Counted from the first letter of the stretch, positions 11,612 through 23,884 are shown. The stretch: DNA of 64,000 bases from Euryodendron excelsum (GCA_033060915.1 CM065397.1:32090001-32154000); one strand, 5' to 3'. The notes: generated from the sequence alone by a model not told the origin. Numbers and translations: made by a program.

Positions 11612-11775
11612 CTTGGAAAAAGAGAAGAAAGAAAAGAAACATGTCAAGACCTATCAGTCAGCAACATGAACAATGGCAAAGATAAAAAGAAAATAAAAGA
11701 ATACAAAAAAAAAAGAGGGACAAGGGCAGAAAATGTTTCAAGTTTCCCAAGAAATTTCTCAACTTCAAATTATCC

Positions 11776-12020
11776 AGTTTTATAAACTTTTTATGCTCAA
11801 AAAAGTTGTTTTCAAAATCAACCCCAGTTTTATAAACTTTTTATCCCCAAAAAAGTTGTTTTTAAAATCAATCATGGTTTTATAAACTTTTTATCCTCAA
11901 AAAGTTGTTTCAAAATCAATCCTGGTTATATAAAATTTTTATCCCCAAAAAAGTTGTTTTCAAAATCAATCCCAGTTTTCTAAAGCTTTTCCTTAAAAGT
12001 TCGCTATCGGTTTTCTAACT
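11776..12020. repeat. ~50-bp tandem repeat, about five units
   Basis: Units start near 11776, 11826, 11876, 11924 and 11974. Each contains 'ttttataaactttttat' followed by 'caaaaaagttgtttt' and 'caaaatcaa', with small changes. Further decayed variants ('aaggctttcccctc', 'aaaagc') continue to about 12300. Confidence 0.8.
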
Positions 12021-13199
12021 TTTTTCTTAAAAAGTTTAAATCAGTTTTAACCTCAATTTTTCAAAACTTTTCTCCCAAAAAAAAAAAAAAAACTGCCAAT
12101 CTGGGCCCAAAGCTAAGGTTTTCAAAAAGCTTTCCCCTCCAAAAAAAGCAAGGTTTTTAAGGCTTTTCCTCAAAAGCATGGGTCCTATGGTTTCTTAAGG
12201 CTTTCCATTCAAAAGTCCTGGTACTATGGTTTGTTAAGGCTTTCCCTCAAAAGCCCCAGTTTGATAGTTTCTATGGCTTTCCCTTCAAAAGCCTATCTCT
12301 CTCCCTGTTCTGAAGAATTGTAAAGTTTCCCTAAACCTTTTTCACAAAAAATTTCAAGTGCCAAATTTTTTGAAAAATCTGGCAGAGTCCCATTTGTAAA
12401 ATACTTTTACAATGTCACTCAACAACAAATTCACAACGTCACCAAACACATAACACCTTGTCACCCGCCCAACACGAGGCATAAACAGGCAAACACCAAT
12501 TTTTCCTAAAATTCCCGAGGCTATTTCCTCACTTTTTTTCAAATACCTTCAAAAAAGTTCACAAGTTTTCCAAAAACACACACAAAACTTCTCAAAAATA
12601 TTCCTAGAATTTACTATCAACAATCCAACACTCCTAGAATTTATTTCTCAAATTTTCCCAATTTTTCACATTTTCAACCTTTTTATAATTTTTGAAAAAT
12701 CTAAAAATACAATTATTTTCAAAAAAATTACAAAACTTCACACGGTTGCTCAAATCATTTTTCTATATCATCCTACACAAAAATATTGTAGAAAATGCAT
12801 CACCCATTGCCCAAATCACTAGTTTTTCTAAGCTTGCAGGAAACCCCTTTCATTAAACATGGCAATCTACACAAACTCACTTAAATGATCATCAAAACGC
12901 AAAAATGACTCCATAGATGCATTCAAAATGTTCAAGAACATTAATTTCTTCTTACACATGCTTCAAAAAGAAATCTACGCATTGAAATCAACCAAAAACA
13001 AGAAAACTCACTTTTTAAAATTTTTCGGCGATTTCTTCTTCTCCGGTGACTTTCTAGTGATAACGTCACTTCCCAGCAACTCCCCAACATTTCACAAACA
13101 CTCCCCAACAATGCCCAAGCAAAATGCCTAGAAAGATTTTGGAGACAAAACTCAAAAAATGCAAAATGAAGCTAAAACCCTCAAACTCGTAGCTGCTGT

Positions 13200-13242
13200 T
13201 ATAAAAACCCTCACAAGCTGTGCGCCACTATGAGTGGCGCAC
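13200..13242 (+). promoter_or_regulatory. TATA box followed by a perfect 10-bp hairpin
   Basis: TATAAAAA at 13200-13207. The hairpin has arms GTGCGCCACT (13220-13229) and AGTGGCGCAC (13233-13242) with loop ATG. A second weaker hairpin lies at 13259-13279 (AGCGCCACT, ATG, AGAGGCGTA). The arm sequence matches those after the TATA boxes in LTRs A and B, and the arms just downstream of the TATA on the minus strand in LTR C/D. Confidence 0.6.
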
Positions 13243-13479
13243 AGGCAAACTTAAACCTAGCGCCACTATGAGAGGCGTAGAGCCAAGCTGGGCCCCGCCT
13301 CGACTTTTTGCCCACCAAAACCAGTTTTAAATGGCCTCCTAGCTCCATTTTCAAGCTTCAACCTCCAATTTTCAAAAATTTCAAACCTCCAGTCCCTCCG
13401 ACTGCCTTGCGACCTTAATTGGGTACTCACTTTTTCATTTTTTGCCTTCAACATGTAAAGAGAAAAAAAGAAGGGCCGC

Positions 13480-14388
13480 TATTAGCACCCCATTTTGGCC
13501 ACTCGGTAGTCTTCAGCCCAACCGAAAACACCTCCAAATCGACACAAGCATACTCAAGCCCAAACCGGCTTCCCAGATCCAATCCAATCTGTCAACCACT
13601 TTGCAGGCCCGCTGGGCCCACTAGAAGCAAAATGACCAAAATGCCCCCATTACATTAGTCAGTCTAATCCAGACTGACACATCTTCCATAAGGCGATAAG
13701 TCTATTCAAATCCAAAGTCAAATCCATTTGTGTCGTCATTCGAGAAAGTTGATCCCTCATTGACGATAAGACCATCCAATCCAGCACGGCACGATCATCG
13801 AGAAAGTTCATTCCTCAGATCGGTAAAGCCCCTTTCACACTCATCTCTAGAAAGTACCTAAGTCCCTGAGATGGAAGAGCGGTTCACTTCTAGCGCCTGC
13901 TAACGTGCCAATGTAGAATGTTTGCTAATTCAACACATTCTTTGAGAAAGCACAAACCTCTCAAGAATAAAAGACTGCCCAAGTCCAACACGTTCTTTGA
14001 GAAAACACAAATCCCTTAAAAATGAAAGACCGTCCCAATCTGACACGACCTTTGAGAAAGTTTATCCCTCAAGGCGGTAAGATCCTTTCAAGCATGTCCA
14101 CCGAGAAAGTACCAACTCCTCAAAACGGTAAGACCACCTTCCAAGTTGTCCCTAGACGGTCCGGCATATCCAGTGCCATCCAGTCAACCCCGGTCCTTTC
14201 TCAGAGGCTCCCTGGTCAAAATGACCGTTTTTTCCTTGAGCATCCAAATGTGTTAGAAAACAACACCAGCTCTGAATATCAAACCGACAACACTCCCAGT
14301 CAACTCTGGTCAACCTAATCACCCTAATCAATCTTGGTCAACCCTAGAACTCCCGGGAAGAGGTGACTGTGATCTGATCACTATCTTC
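13480..14388 (-). mobile_element. Ogre-type LTR (minus), 3' portion, cut by copia insertion
   Basis: Reading minus toward 13480, the sequence ends 'ctaccgagtggccaaaat' then 'ggggtgctaata'. This aligns with the end of the solo LTR at 61670-61702 ('ctgccgagcggtcaaaaatg' then 'gggtgcttaca'), with the terminal CA changed to TA. It carries the 'gaccgttttt..ccttgag' and 'gagaaagt..cctca' modules of that region in decayed form. The other part of the same LTR resumes at 25864 beyond the copia element, joined at the TSD tcttc. No primer site follows at 13479. Confidence 0.7.
14384..14388. repeat. Target-site duplication (tcttc), left copy
   Basis: tcttc immediately precedes the copia LTR start TGTTGG at 14389. 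It is repeated at 25859-25863 immediately after the other LTR end. A 5-bp duplication is the expected size for LTR retrotransposons, and it lies inside a larger LTR, giving the nesting order. Confidence 0.9.
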
Positions 14389-16382
14389 TGTTGGCCCAAA
14401 AAGCACCCCAAGAAGGGGGTGAATTGGGTTTTTTGAAGATTAATGACAATTAAGATCAATTAAAATTAATATAAACAATGTAATAGTGATCAATCTATAT
14501 GTAATGCAATGTAATCAAAAGAAGAAAGGAAAACAAAGCAATAGAAAGAACACAGAGTTATCAAGGTTCAACCACAATCCGTGGTCTACGTCATCACCCT
14601 AAGATCCCCTTGAAGTCTTACTCCACTATGTAATCTCCAATTATAAATGGATGCTGGTTGACCAAGTGCTCAACTCACTCGTTATACAAGAACTTCTTCT
14701 TACGTTCTTCAGCCATCAAGTGGTTTTATCCAAGATCCACTCAAACTTACAAGAGTTTTTCTTCCAAAAGAGAACTTTCAAACTTTCACTTATAAGTGTA
14801 TAAAGATATACAAACGATTTGCAAACTCTCTAACAAGAGTGGATTAAACAACCAAAGCTCACACAGTGAAGACAAAGAGAATGTTCAGAATTTTTCTATT
14901 TGATCAGTCAGTGGATGTTTGTTTCTTGTGTCTCTTCTTGTATAAATACAGTTGGAGCTTGTATATAAACCCCTGTATTAATTTCATCCATTGGAGGTTG
15001 TTGGAGTTCATTTAATACACGTCCACTCCGTTATAATGTTAGAAAAACTAGTCGTCATATCCCAAAGATCGATTCTAGGCTTAATGGGTCCACTCTTCTA
15101 GTCTGCATTTTTCACATGTTGTCCACTGTCTCCATTAGTCGGCTCTTCATATCTATAAGTCGGCTCATTTATCATTCTGTCTTCAAGTTATTTTGCTTTT
15201 ATCTTCATGAGTCGGCTCTTCATTTCCATGAGTCGACTCTTTGTACAGAAATCTTGCTTCAGTCTTCATGAGTCGATTCTTTATATTCAAGGGTCAGCTC
15301 ATTAATCATTTGGTCTTCAAGCTTTTTGCTTCTGTTTTCATGAGTCGGCTCTTCATCTCCATGAGTCGGCTCATTGATCATTCTGTCTTCATATTTTTGC
15401 TTCTGTCTTTATGAGTCGGCTCTTCATTTCCATAAGTCGACCCTTTGCACAAAAATCATCATTCTGTCTTCCAATGATCAAGTTCATCTTCAGCCATATT
15501 ATAAGATCTTCAAGGAATCTTCCCTTTAGGGTATGATAATCAATCAAACTCTTTAACTCATCAAAGTTAACTTCTATTTAATTTGGATTGATTCAATCAT
15601 TTGATATTCATCTTTTCTTGATTTCCAAATTGTCAGGGCTTCACTCTATCAATGCTAAGCTCTTTTGCCAATCTTTCTCTTTCATTGTCGTGCTCTTTCT
15701 TTCGATGCTCAGCTATTGCTTTCATTGTCGAGGTATTGCTTTCATTGCTGAGCTATTGCTTTCATTGCCAATTTCTTCTCTTTGCTAGCAATTCTTCTTT
15801 CTTTGGAATCACCTCAATGAGACTTTTGTAAGCTTGATGAAATCTCTTCAAACATATTGTCTTCATTGATTCTTTACATCTCAAAAGAATTCTTCACTTG
15901 GATTCTATATAGAGATCATGCAAACAAGATGAATTCTCTTCTCAAGCATTTTTCCAATCACATTATCTTGAATTAACCTTTTGCACACTTGATGAAATCT
16001 TCTTTTGAGCTTTTTCAATCTCTTCACAATCAAATCATCTTCAATGATATTTGCACATTCTGACGAGGTCTTCAATCTTTCTGAGTGCAGGATAGCTTCA
16101 TTGAGTCTATGTATACTTGATGAAAGTCTTATTTGAATACCTTCAATCTCTTCGAATGCAAAACATTTGTTTGACATAGAAATAGGCGTCAATGCTCTGT
16201 TTGGTTAATTGCATGATCCTGGGCTTATTTTGCATTCACTTTGACAGGTATTAGACTTAAGATTGAATTTTAAGTCTAAATTATAAACTTTATTAATCTA
16301 TACACTACATAAATGCATTAGTAAAATAACACAAGGTTTGGTTATCATCAAAATCAACATGGGAATCAACCTTGAGTTAACA
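14389..16382 (-). mobile_element. 3' LTR of Sirevirus-like copia element
   Basis: On the + strand it runs from TGTTGGCC to GAGTTAACA (1994 bp). It pairs with 23897-25858 along its length, at several percent divergence with indels. On the coding (minus) strand it is the 3' LTR. It contains a TATA-like element on the minus strand (TGTATTTATA near 14938-14947) and about a dozen copies of a GAGTCGRCTC-type palindrome between 15060 and 15445. A Ty1/copia element with ~2-kb LTRs and an extra 3' ORF fits the Sirevirus (SIRE/Maximus) group. Confidence 0.92.
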
Positions 16383-16396
16383 ATCTCTCCCTTTTT
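16383..16396 (-). other. Polypurine tract of the copia element
   Basis: Minus-strand sequence AAAAAGGGAGAGAT directly abuts the 3' LTR start TGTTAACTC. This is the expected plus-strand DNA synthesis primer. It confirms that the element is oriented on the minus strand. Confidence 0.85.
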
Positions 16397-17135
16397 GATG
16401 ATGACAAAATCTTTTGCCAAATAAGATGATATATGATTAAATGAAGTGGGCAGAATTAAATGACATACCAGTAAAGAACTCCCCTTTTGTTTCGTAATTA
16501 AGCAAATGATGCTTAGAGGATAGAAGACTTCTCAAAAAGAACTTTGTTAGTTAATTTAAAAACAAATTCAGGAAAAAGATTCATGTTACTCCCCCTAAAA
16601 ACATCCTCTATAGTTATCAAATATTACTTATATCATTTCATTTCCATTCAATGACAATTCATCAAACAACTCATTGTTCATTTTAGTGATTCTCCATTTC
16701 TTGTCCAAATCTCCTTTAATTTTAATACAAGTGCAATTCTAATACAAGTGCAATTCTTCTCTCCCAAACATCCTTAGTTTAGTTTGCACTCAATCTTGTC
16801 CAGTTCTTCTCCAATTCTTCTCCCCCTTTTTGTCAATCCATCAAAAAGAGAAAGAAAATGAAAATAATAGGCAGGTACAATAGCAAAAAATATTAAAACC
16901 AGATAAAATGTATAGTCAGGAAAGCAATCAAGAAAGCAAGTAGTTAAAGAAATCAATTGGGCACCAGAACAGAATTATATTTCATTCATTCAAGACTGTG
17001 ATTACTAAAGGTTGTACAATTACAGTTCATAAAAATTATGCCACAGAATCAACAAAACAAAAGAAAATGTGATAACAGGACCATGAGTGACGGAGCCATC
17101 AGTGTTCAAGATGATGAGGAGGATTTTGGAGGAGT
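16397..17135 (-). other. 3' untranslated region between envelope-like ORF and polypurine tract
   Basis: AT-rich, no supported coding frame on either strand. It includes a short direct duplication 'ctaatacaagtgcaattct' near 16731-16757. Confidence 0.6.
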
Positions 17136-18610
17136 TTAAAGAGATGGAGAGGGAGAGGGTGATAAATCAATAGGATCTGAAGCAGTGTTGGATGGACCAA
17201 AAAAGGGTCTAGATCTCAAGCCATATGGCCTCCTTTGCACAAAACTAGAAACTAAGGTAGATGGTGTGGCTCGCTTGGTTGAACCAGCTTTCTTCCTTGG
17301 TACAGCATCCTCAGATTCATCCTCAAAGAAACTATCGGCAAGCTCATCCTCAGATTCAACTTTTGTGTCCTCTAATTCTTCATCTGGTTCCTTCTCTTGT
17401 TGAGCTCTGCCGAGAGTTGTGTGAACAGTTTCAGGGTCTTGTTCTCCCTCATTTCTCTCTTCATTTTCCAGTTCCTTTTCCACTTTCTCTTCCTCCACTG
17501 CAATGCCTTGAGCCTTTTTGAGTTGAATCACGTCTTGCTTAAGGCTTTTCAACTATAGCAACCCATCATCAAGCTTTTGGTTCATGCTTTGAAGCATGTT
17601 CATCATGTTTCCCAATGGTTCATCAACATGAGAGGCTTCAAGGGTTTGGGCTAAGGGTTTTCTGGGTCTAGAAGCAGATGCTCTTTTATGTGAAGAGCCA
17701 GCAGGGGCAACTTTGTTAGGCCTTGGAACCCAATGGCCATTAACTTTCTTGTATCTCATCCTACTCAAGGTATACTTACTGTATTCATCTTTATAGGGAT
17801 CAGTCTTTCTGTAGTTTACACCCAAGAGATTGACTTGAAAGTGTTTGAAGATCTTGGTGAGCAACATCCCATAGGGTAGGTTTTTGGATGAGGTGGTAGC
17901 GACATTGCCCATGTTGGAGAGAATATAGTGTGAAACATCAATTTTGGTGTTCATGAGGAAGGTCCATAAAAAGAACAATTCCTTCTCACTTACACGTTCA
18001 AAACTACTAACTTTGGGTAAGAAAATTGTGACCACAAAATGGTGTACCAGTCTCAACTCAACAGAAAGCTCATTGGCTATAGGTTGGGTGGACTCGAGTG
18101 GGTCTTGACCATAGAGAACTTGAAGTTGTCTATTTTGGTTAATGGTTTCAAAATAGGTTTCTCCACCATACCCAGTTCCCATAATCTCAGCCAAAGTGGC
18201 TTCATTTAGAGTGATTTGCACTCCATTCACAAAGCTAGTGATTTCGGTTCTTCCAACCTTCTTCATGAAATTAGAGTAGAAATGCGTAACCAATTTTGGG
18301 TATACATTCTCTCTAATTATTGTGTAGGATTTCCATCCTACACTAGTAAGGGTGTGAGGGAAATCGAAGTTTTCACTTTCAAAATAGTCATAGTTTATCC
18401 AACATCCATTCAAAACTTTACTCAGACCGAAAATATTCATGTACCTTTCCTCTGCCAATGCATCTCTGAAATGTGCGATATCCCATCTAGGTTGCTCTTC
18501 AGGAGCCCTTTCTACTGATTCTCTAATGACTGGTCTAACCCTTTTCTGCTTCTGAGTACGCGAAGAGGGGCATTAGGGTTTTCTCGTCCTGGTTCGATTT
18601 TAAGAGCCAT
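17136..18610 (-). pseudogene. Sirevirus-type extra 3' ORF ('envelope-like'), nearly intact
   Basis: Start chosen at ATG 18610 (MALKIEPGRENP), shortly downstream of the RNase H end. One frameshift near 18575 is needed to join the main frame (RPVIRESVERAPEEQPRWDI, then ALAEERYMNIFG...). The main frame then runs ~300 codons to 17553, meets a single TAG (17553-17555), and continues in the same frame for 138 codons to 17136. The first two thirds look like a globular plant-transposon-associated domain (YPKLVTHFYSNFM, LNEATLAEIMGTG, LPYGMLLTKIFKHF). The last third is a Lys/Arg- then Glu-rich, coiled-coil-like tail ending in a Pro/Ser run (PSPSPSL). I see no convincing signal peptide or membrane segment, so an envelope role is not supported. 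Sireviruses are known to carry an extra ORF at this position. Confidence 0.75.
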
Positions 18611-19107
18611 TGAGGGATTAGGAACTTTGAGACAAGATGAAATGGAGTCAATTAGGGTTTATAAGATGACTAAGATGAAGATTTGTTAAGGTTTAGGGGT
18701 GACGGTTGGGCTTTGGTGCGAATAGGGGAGCCGGAGAGAAAAAGAGTGAGAGTAAGCGAGAGTGAGGGAAATTTTTAATGTTTGTAAAAGTGGGCTTCGT
18801 GAAAGTATATAGGCCCGACTCATGAGGCGACTCATGAACTTGATGAGTCGACACATGCCTGTTAATGAAATAATTTGAGTCCATTGTCATGATGAGTCGA
18901 ACCTTTGAAATGGAGTGTCGACTCATGCAACCAGACTGGGCATGTCAAGTATAAGGAACTTAGAATATGACCTTTTTCAAGTTTTGAGGTGATAGATATC
19001 TTAATGCGATCATGTAATGCAACATGAATTCAACAAATGCAATTCATATGAATGATAATCAGATTTAAAGCATTCAAAACACAAATTTCACTTGAATTAA
19101 TCAAGTT

Positions 19108-22100
19108 TTAAGACATAGGATCACTCATCCCTAATTCTCTTCTTATCATACAAAAACGATCTTCACTCAAAAGTTTAGTAAAGATATTAGCCAATTGCAT
19201 ATTAGTGCACACAAAATCAAGTTTAATATCACCTTTTTGTACATGGTCTCGTATAAAGTGATATCTAATTTCAATATGCTTTGTGCGAGAGTGTTGAATA
19301 GGATTTTTAGATAAGTTTATAGCACTAGTATTATCACACTGATCAAACAAGATTCCATAATCTTCTAATTGTTGTTTGATCCACAACACTTGAGCACAAC
19401 AACTTCCAACTGCTACATATTCAACCTCAGCTCTGGAGAGAGCAACTAAATTTTGTTTTTTGCTATATCAAGATACAATCGTGTTACCTAGGAGTTGGCA
19501 AGAGTCACTTGTGCTCTTCCTATCAACTCCACTCCCCGCATAGTCAGCGTCAGTGAAAGCATTTAAATTAAAACATGTACTCTTTGGATACCATAATCCA
19601 ATATGTGGTGTGTGCTTAAGATAATGAAATATTCTTTTTACAGCAATCACATGAGATTCTTTAGGATTTGATTGAAAACGAGCACATAAGCAAACACTAA
19701 ACATTATATCTGGTCTACTAGCAGTTAGATACAATAGGGAACCTATCATGCTTCTATATAGTTTAGTATCTACTGACTTACCTTTCTCATCGCTATCCAA
19801 TTTTGTTATAGTACTCATTGGAGTACTTATAGGCTTTGCATTCTCCATGCCAAACTTTTTGATCAAGTCTTTAATGTACTTGGCTTGGTTGATGAAGATG
19901 TCTTCCTTCGATTGCTTGATTTGAATTCCAAAAAAGTAGTTGAGCTCGCCCATCAAACTCATCTCGAATTCTCCCTGCATACATTTAGCAAATTCTTCGC
20001 AAAGCGATTCGTTAGTAGCACTAAGTATAATATCGTCCACATAAATTTGTACTATAAGCATATCATTGTTTTTTATTTTAATAAAAAGAGTGGTGTCTAT
20101 TTTTCCTCTAAAAAAATCTTTTTTAATCAAAAACTTACTTAGTCTTTCATACCAAGCCCTTGGGGCAAGTTTCAAACCATACAAAGCTTTTGTGAGTTTG
20201 AAAACATGGTCAGGAAATTTTGGATCTTCAAATCCAGGTGGTTGTTTAACAAAAATTTTTTTGGTGATTAAACCATTTAGAAAAACGCTTTTAACATCCA
20301 TTTGATATAATTTGAAATCTTTAAAACATACAAATGCAAGTAATAATCTAATGGTTTCTAATCTAGCTACTAGAACATAAGTTTCATTAAAATCAATGCC
20401 TTTCTCTTGGCTATAACATTGAGCAACAAGTCTTGCCATGTTCCTCACAGCAACTCCGGACTCATCCATTTTATTTCCAAATACTCATTTAGTTCTAATG
20501 ACTGGATGATCACTAAGTCTAGGAACAAGGTGTCATACCTCATTCCTTTCAAATTGGTTCAATTTTTCATGCATTGCATTTATCCAAAATTCATCATTTT
20601 CAGCATCATCAAAACACTTAAGCTCTATTTGTGATAAGAATGCAAGATGATTACATATATTTTTTATAGAGGAATGAGTTTTTACTCCTTGTGAAGGATC
20701 ACCTAAGATTTGTTCCGTAGGATGGTTATGCACAAAGTTCCACTCCTTAGGTAGACCTTCATTGATTTCTTGTTAGCAGGTAGGAACTTCTTGTGCTCCT
20801 CTTTCTTTTTTAGGTTCTTCATTTGAGCTTGGTTGGATGTCCATCTTTTCTAAATCTGATTCTGGCTCATCTGCATCGTTACTTGTAACATTCTTCGAAG
20901 AAAGGGTAAATTCATAAAAGGTGACATGGACTAATTCTTCAACCATTAGAATCTTCATATTAAAGACTCTATAAGCCTTGCTATGTGTTGAATAGCCAAG
21001 AATACACCCTCATCAGATTTTGCATCAAACTTGCCGAGGTTGTCTTTATTGTTATTCAATACAAATCATTTACATCAAAAGCTTTAAAGTATGAGACATT
21101 GGTTTCTTATCTTTCCGAAGTTCATAGGGGGTTTTGTTCAATAAATTTCTGAACAAAATTCAATTCAAAACGTAACACGTTGTGTTAACAGCTTCAACCC
21201 AAAAATATTTTGTTAAACCATTTTCGCAAAGCATGGTTCTAGCCATTTCTTCTAAAACTCTATTTTTTCTCTCAACAACTTTATTTTGTTGAGGTGTTTT
21301 AGGGGTTGAGAAGTTGTCATCAAAACCATTTTCATCACAAAACATTTCAAAGGGTTTGCAATCGAATTCCGTTTCATGATCAGTCCTAATAGAAGTGATT
21401 GAAAATCTTTTTTCATTTTGGACCTTTCTACAAACTTTTGTGAAGAAAACAATTATCTCATCCTTATGAGCTAAGAAGAATGTCCATGTAAATCTAAAAT
21501 AGTCATCAACGATAACAAGTGCATATTGTTTTCCACCAAGACTCAAAGTCCTAGTTGGTCCAAATAAGTCCATATGCAATAGTTATAGTGACATAGAGGT
21601 AGTGAGCATATATAAGGATTTGAAATAAATTCGAGTTTGCTTACCTAATTGACAAGCATCACAAACTCTATCTTTGTCAAATTTTATTTTTGGAAGTTCT
21701 TTGACCAAATCATTTTTAGAAACCTTTGAAAGTATGCTCATGCTAATATGACCAAGTCTTCTATGCCACAACCAACTTTCATCATTATTCATAGCAGCAA
21801 GGCATTCTACTTTGCAAGAAGATAAATCATTAAGATTGAAAACATAAATATTACCCTGTCTATGTCCAGTGAGAATTGTCTTGTTATTATTAATATCAAT
21901 TACATTACATTTAGAAGATTCAAATACAACCTTGCATCCTTTGTCACAAAGTTGACTAATGCTCAAAAGATTGTGTTTGAGTCCTTTAATAAGCAATACA
22001 TTTTCGATAGAAGTAGAAGAATTCTTACCAATATTACCTATACTGATGATCTTCCCTTTGCTATTGTCACCGAATGTGACAAGACCTCCATCCTTTAGTG

Positions 22101-22160
22101 AGAGAGATGTGAATTGTACTTCATCTCCCGTCATGTGCCTTGAGCATCCACTATCCAAGT
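19108..22160 (-). pseudogene. pol: Copia pol: protease, integrase, reverse transcriptase, RNase H
   Basis: Order on the minus strand is copia-type (integrase before RT). Protease DSGCSRH sits at the 22158 end. Integrase has an HHCC zinc region (LWHRRLGH...CDACQLGK), then catalytic D (MDLFGP), D (RTDHETEF) and E (VVERKNR), all present. Reverse transcriptase (19468-20469) has MDVKSVFLNG, LYGLKLAPRAWYERL and catalytic YVDD. RNase H ends 19108 (CDNTSAINL, HIEIRYHFIRDHV). Most breaks are single in-frame stops in one frame; for example, TGA at 19468-19470 stands where copia proteins have Trp before YSKKQ. More damage lies between integrase and RT (20740-21160). The gag frame upstream differs from the pol frame. 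Non-functional as it stands. Confidence 0.9.
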
Positions 22161-23842
22161 ATCAATGGTCTTTCTTAGATTTTACTTTAAGGCAAACCTG
22201 CAAAAATGATTTATTTGACCTTAGGTACCCAAATCATCTTGGGTCCTTGGGGGTTAGTCCTCAATGGTTTTCTAGGGATCCATGCATTTCTAGGAACATT
22301 TGATTTTTGTAAGACATAGCATCTACTAACAATATGTCCTATTTTATGACAATAAAAGCATTAGACTTGTGGTTTTCCAGTTGAAGCAATAAATCTGCCT
22401 TTTGAAACTTTCTTTCTTTTAAAAGGATTAAAACCAAGACCAGCTTTGTCTAATGAACATTTTTGTTTTCCTAAAATTGCATCTAGTTTTTTTTTTTCCA
22501 TTTACACATCTAAAAAGAGTTGTTTCCAAGCCTTTAACCTTATCAAGTAAAATCTGATTTTCTTTTGAAGAATCTTTTTGAAAAGCGTTTTTCTTAATTT
22601 TATCCTTCAAGACACAAACTTTATTTTTCAAAACTTCATTTTCTTTTTGTAAAATTTCATTTTCATTAGTAAGAGTGGAAACCATCTTTTTAAGAAGTCC
22701 ATTTTTAATTCCCATTTTTCTGAATTCACAAATTAGATCATCAAATGCATCTTGTAATTCATTAAAAGTAAATTGGGAAGAGTTTGATTCCTCACTTTCA
22801 TCCTCGTGAGCCATGAGACATAGGTTAGCCACTTCTTGTGGTTTGGCTTCTGCTTCGGAGCTTGATTCTTCACCATTACTCCATGTCGTGGCTGCCATGG
22901 CCTTCTTCCCTTTATATTTCTTTCCTTTCTTTCTGAGCAGAGAACACTCTGTCTTTATATGGCCAGGCTTCTTGCATTCATAGCATGTAATGTTGGATTC
23001 CTTACTAAGTTCTCCTCTGGCTTTATGCTTCTTTCCACCTCTCTATTTCTTTTTTATGAATCTTTTGAATTTTCGAGTGATGAGAGCAATTTCATCTTCA
23101 TTCTCATCACTTTTTAATTCATCATCTTGACTAGTGGATTTGAATGCAACTACCCTTTTCTTTTTTTCTTCATCCTCTTGGGCATGTTGCTTTTGAGTGA
23201 GCTCATGAGTCATTAAAAAGCCCAAGAGTTCTTCAAGAGGCAGGATGTTGAGGTCCTTTGCTTCTTGGATTGCTATGACTTTAGCTTCCCAAGCTTTTGA
23301 CAAAGATCTTAGAATCTTCCTCACCTACTCAATGTTAGGATACACCTTTCCAAAAGATTTTAAGTCATTAATAATATTGGTGAACCTTGTGAACATTTCT
23401 ATGATGGACTCATCAGGTTTCATTTTAAATAGATCATAACTATGTACCAAAATATTGATTTTAGATTCCTTAACTTGATTGGTAGCTTCATGTGTGACTT
23501 CTAATCTATTCCATATTTCTTTGGTTGATTCACAAGTGGAGATACGATTAAATTCATTGGGGTCAAGTGCACAATATAAAATATTCATGGTTTTGGCATT
23601 AGATTGTAGCATTTTCAAATCATCTTCATTCCATTCAGATTCTAATTTAGGGATATCAGTTCTATTTACTCTAGTTGTAGGTGTTTGGGACCATTTACAA
23701 TAAGTTTCCATAATTTATAATCTACCGATTGGATATAGATTCTCATTCTATTTTTTCAATAATTGTAATTAGTACCATTGAACATAGGTAGTTTGTTTGT
23801 GTATTGACCCTCACCAAGAAAGCTTCCAAAGTTGGTTGCCAT
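22160..23842 (-). pseudogene. gag: Copia gag with two CCHC zinc knuckles, broken
   Basis: Start at ATG 23842 (MATNFGSFLGEGQYTNKLP), close to the primer site. A TGA follows NYNY, where the family has Trp, and a frameshift lies near 23690. The frame then holds UBN2-like gag (WNRLEVTHEATNQVKESK, IIEMFTRFTNIINDL). Lys-rich tracts follow, then CCHC knuckle 1 (CYECKKPGHIKTEC, near 22940-22985), a long coiled coil (LINEILQKENEVLKNK-type heptads, 22560-22760), and CCHC knuckle 2 (CFYCHKIGHIVSRC, near 22315-22356). A frameshift after a T-run near 22490 separates the last part. It joins pol in another frame near 22160. Confidence 0.85.
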
Positions 23843-23884
23843 GGATCTATTCCTATGTTGTCAAGCCTAAATCAAGAACACAAG

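Larger units (their letters stand above)
11642..13479 (+). mobile_element. Possible divergent LTR remnant 'E' (+), next to the minus-strand gene
   Basis: Begins TGTCAAGACC right after a purine tract (gaaaaagagaagaaag region, 11615-11640) that could be a polypurine tract. It has the same internal order as the large LTRs: a tandem A/T-rich repeat field (11776-12600), then TATA (13200-13207), then GGCGC hairpins (13220-13279). The end is not defined because the minus-strand LTR starts at 13480. Most of its sequence is not alignable by eye to LTR A or B, so the assignment rests on architecture. It contains no convincing gene. Confidence 0.35.

Noticed and set aside
11336..11785. 149-codon + frame
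   Set aside because: Shadow on the opposite strand of the minus-strand gene starting at 11611.
13419..13658. Overlapping + frames at the junction of the 11642 and 13480 elements
   Set aside because: They cross the LTR boundary and have no recognisable domain.
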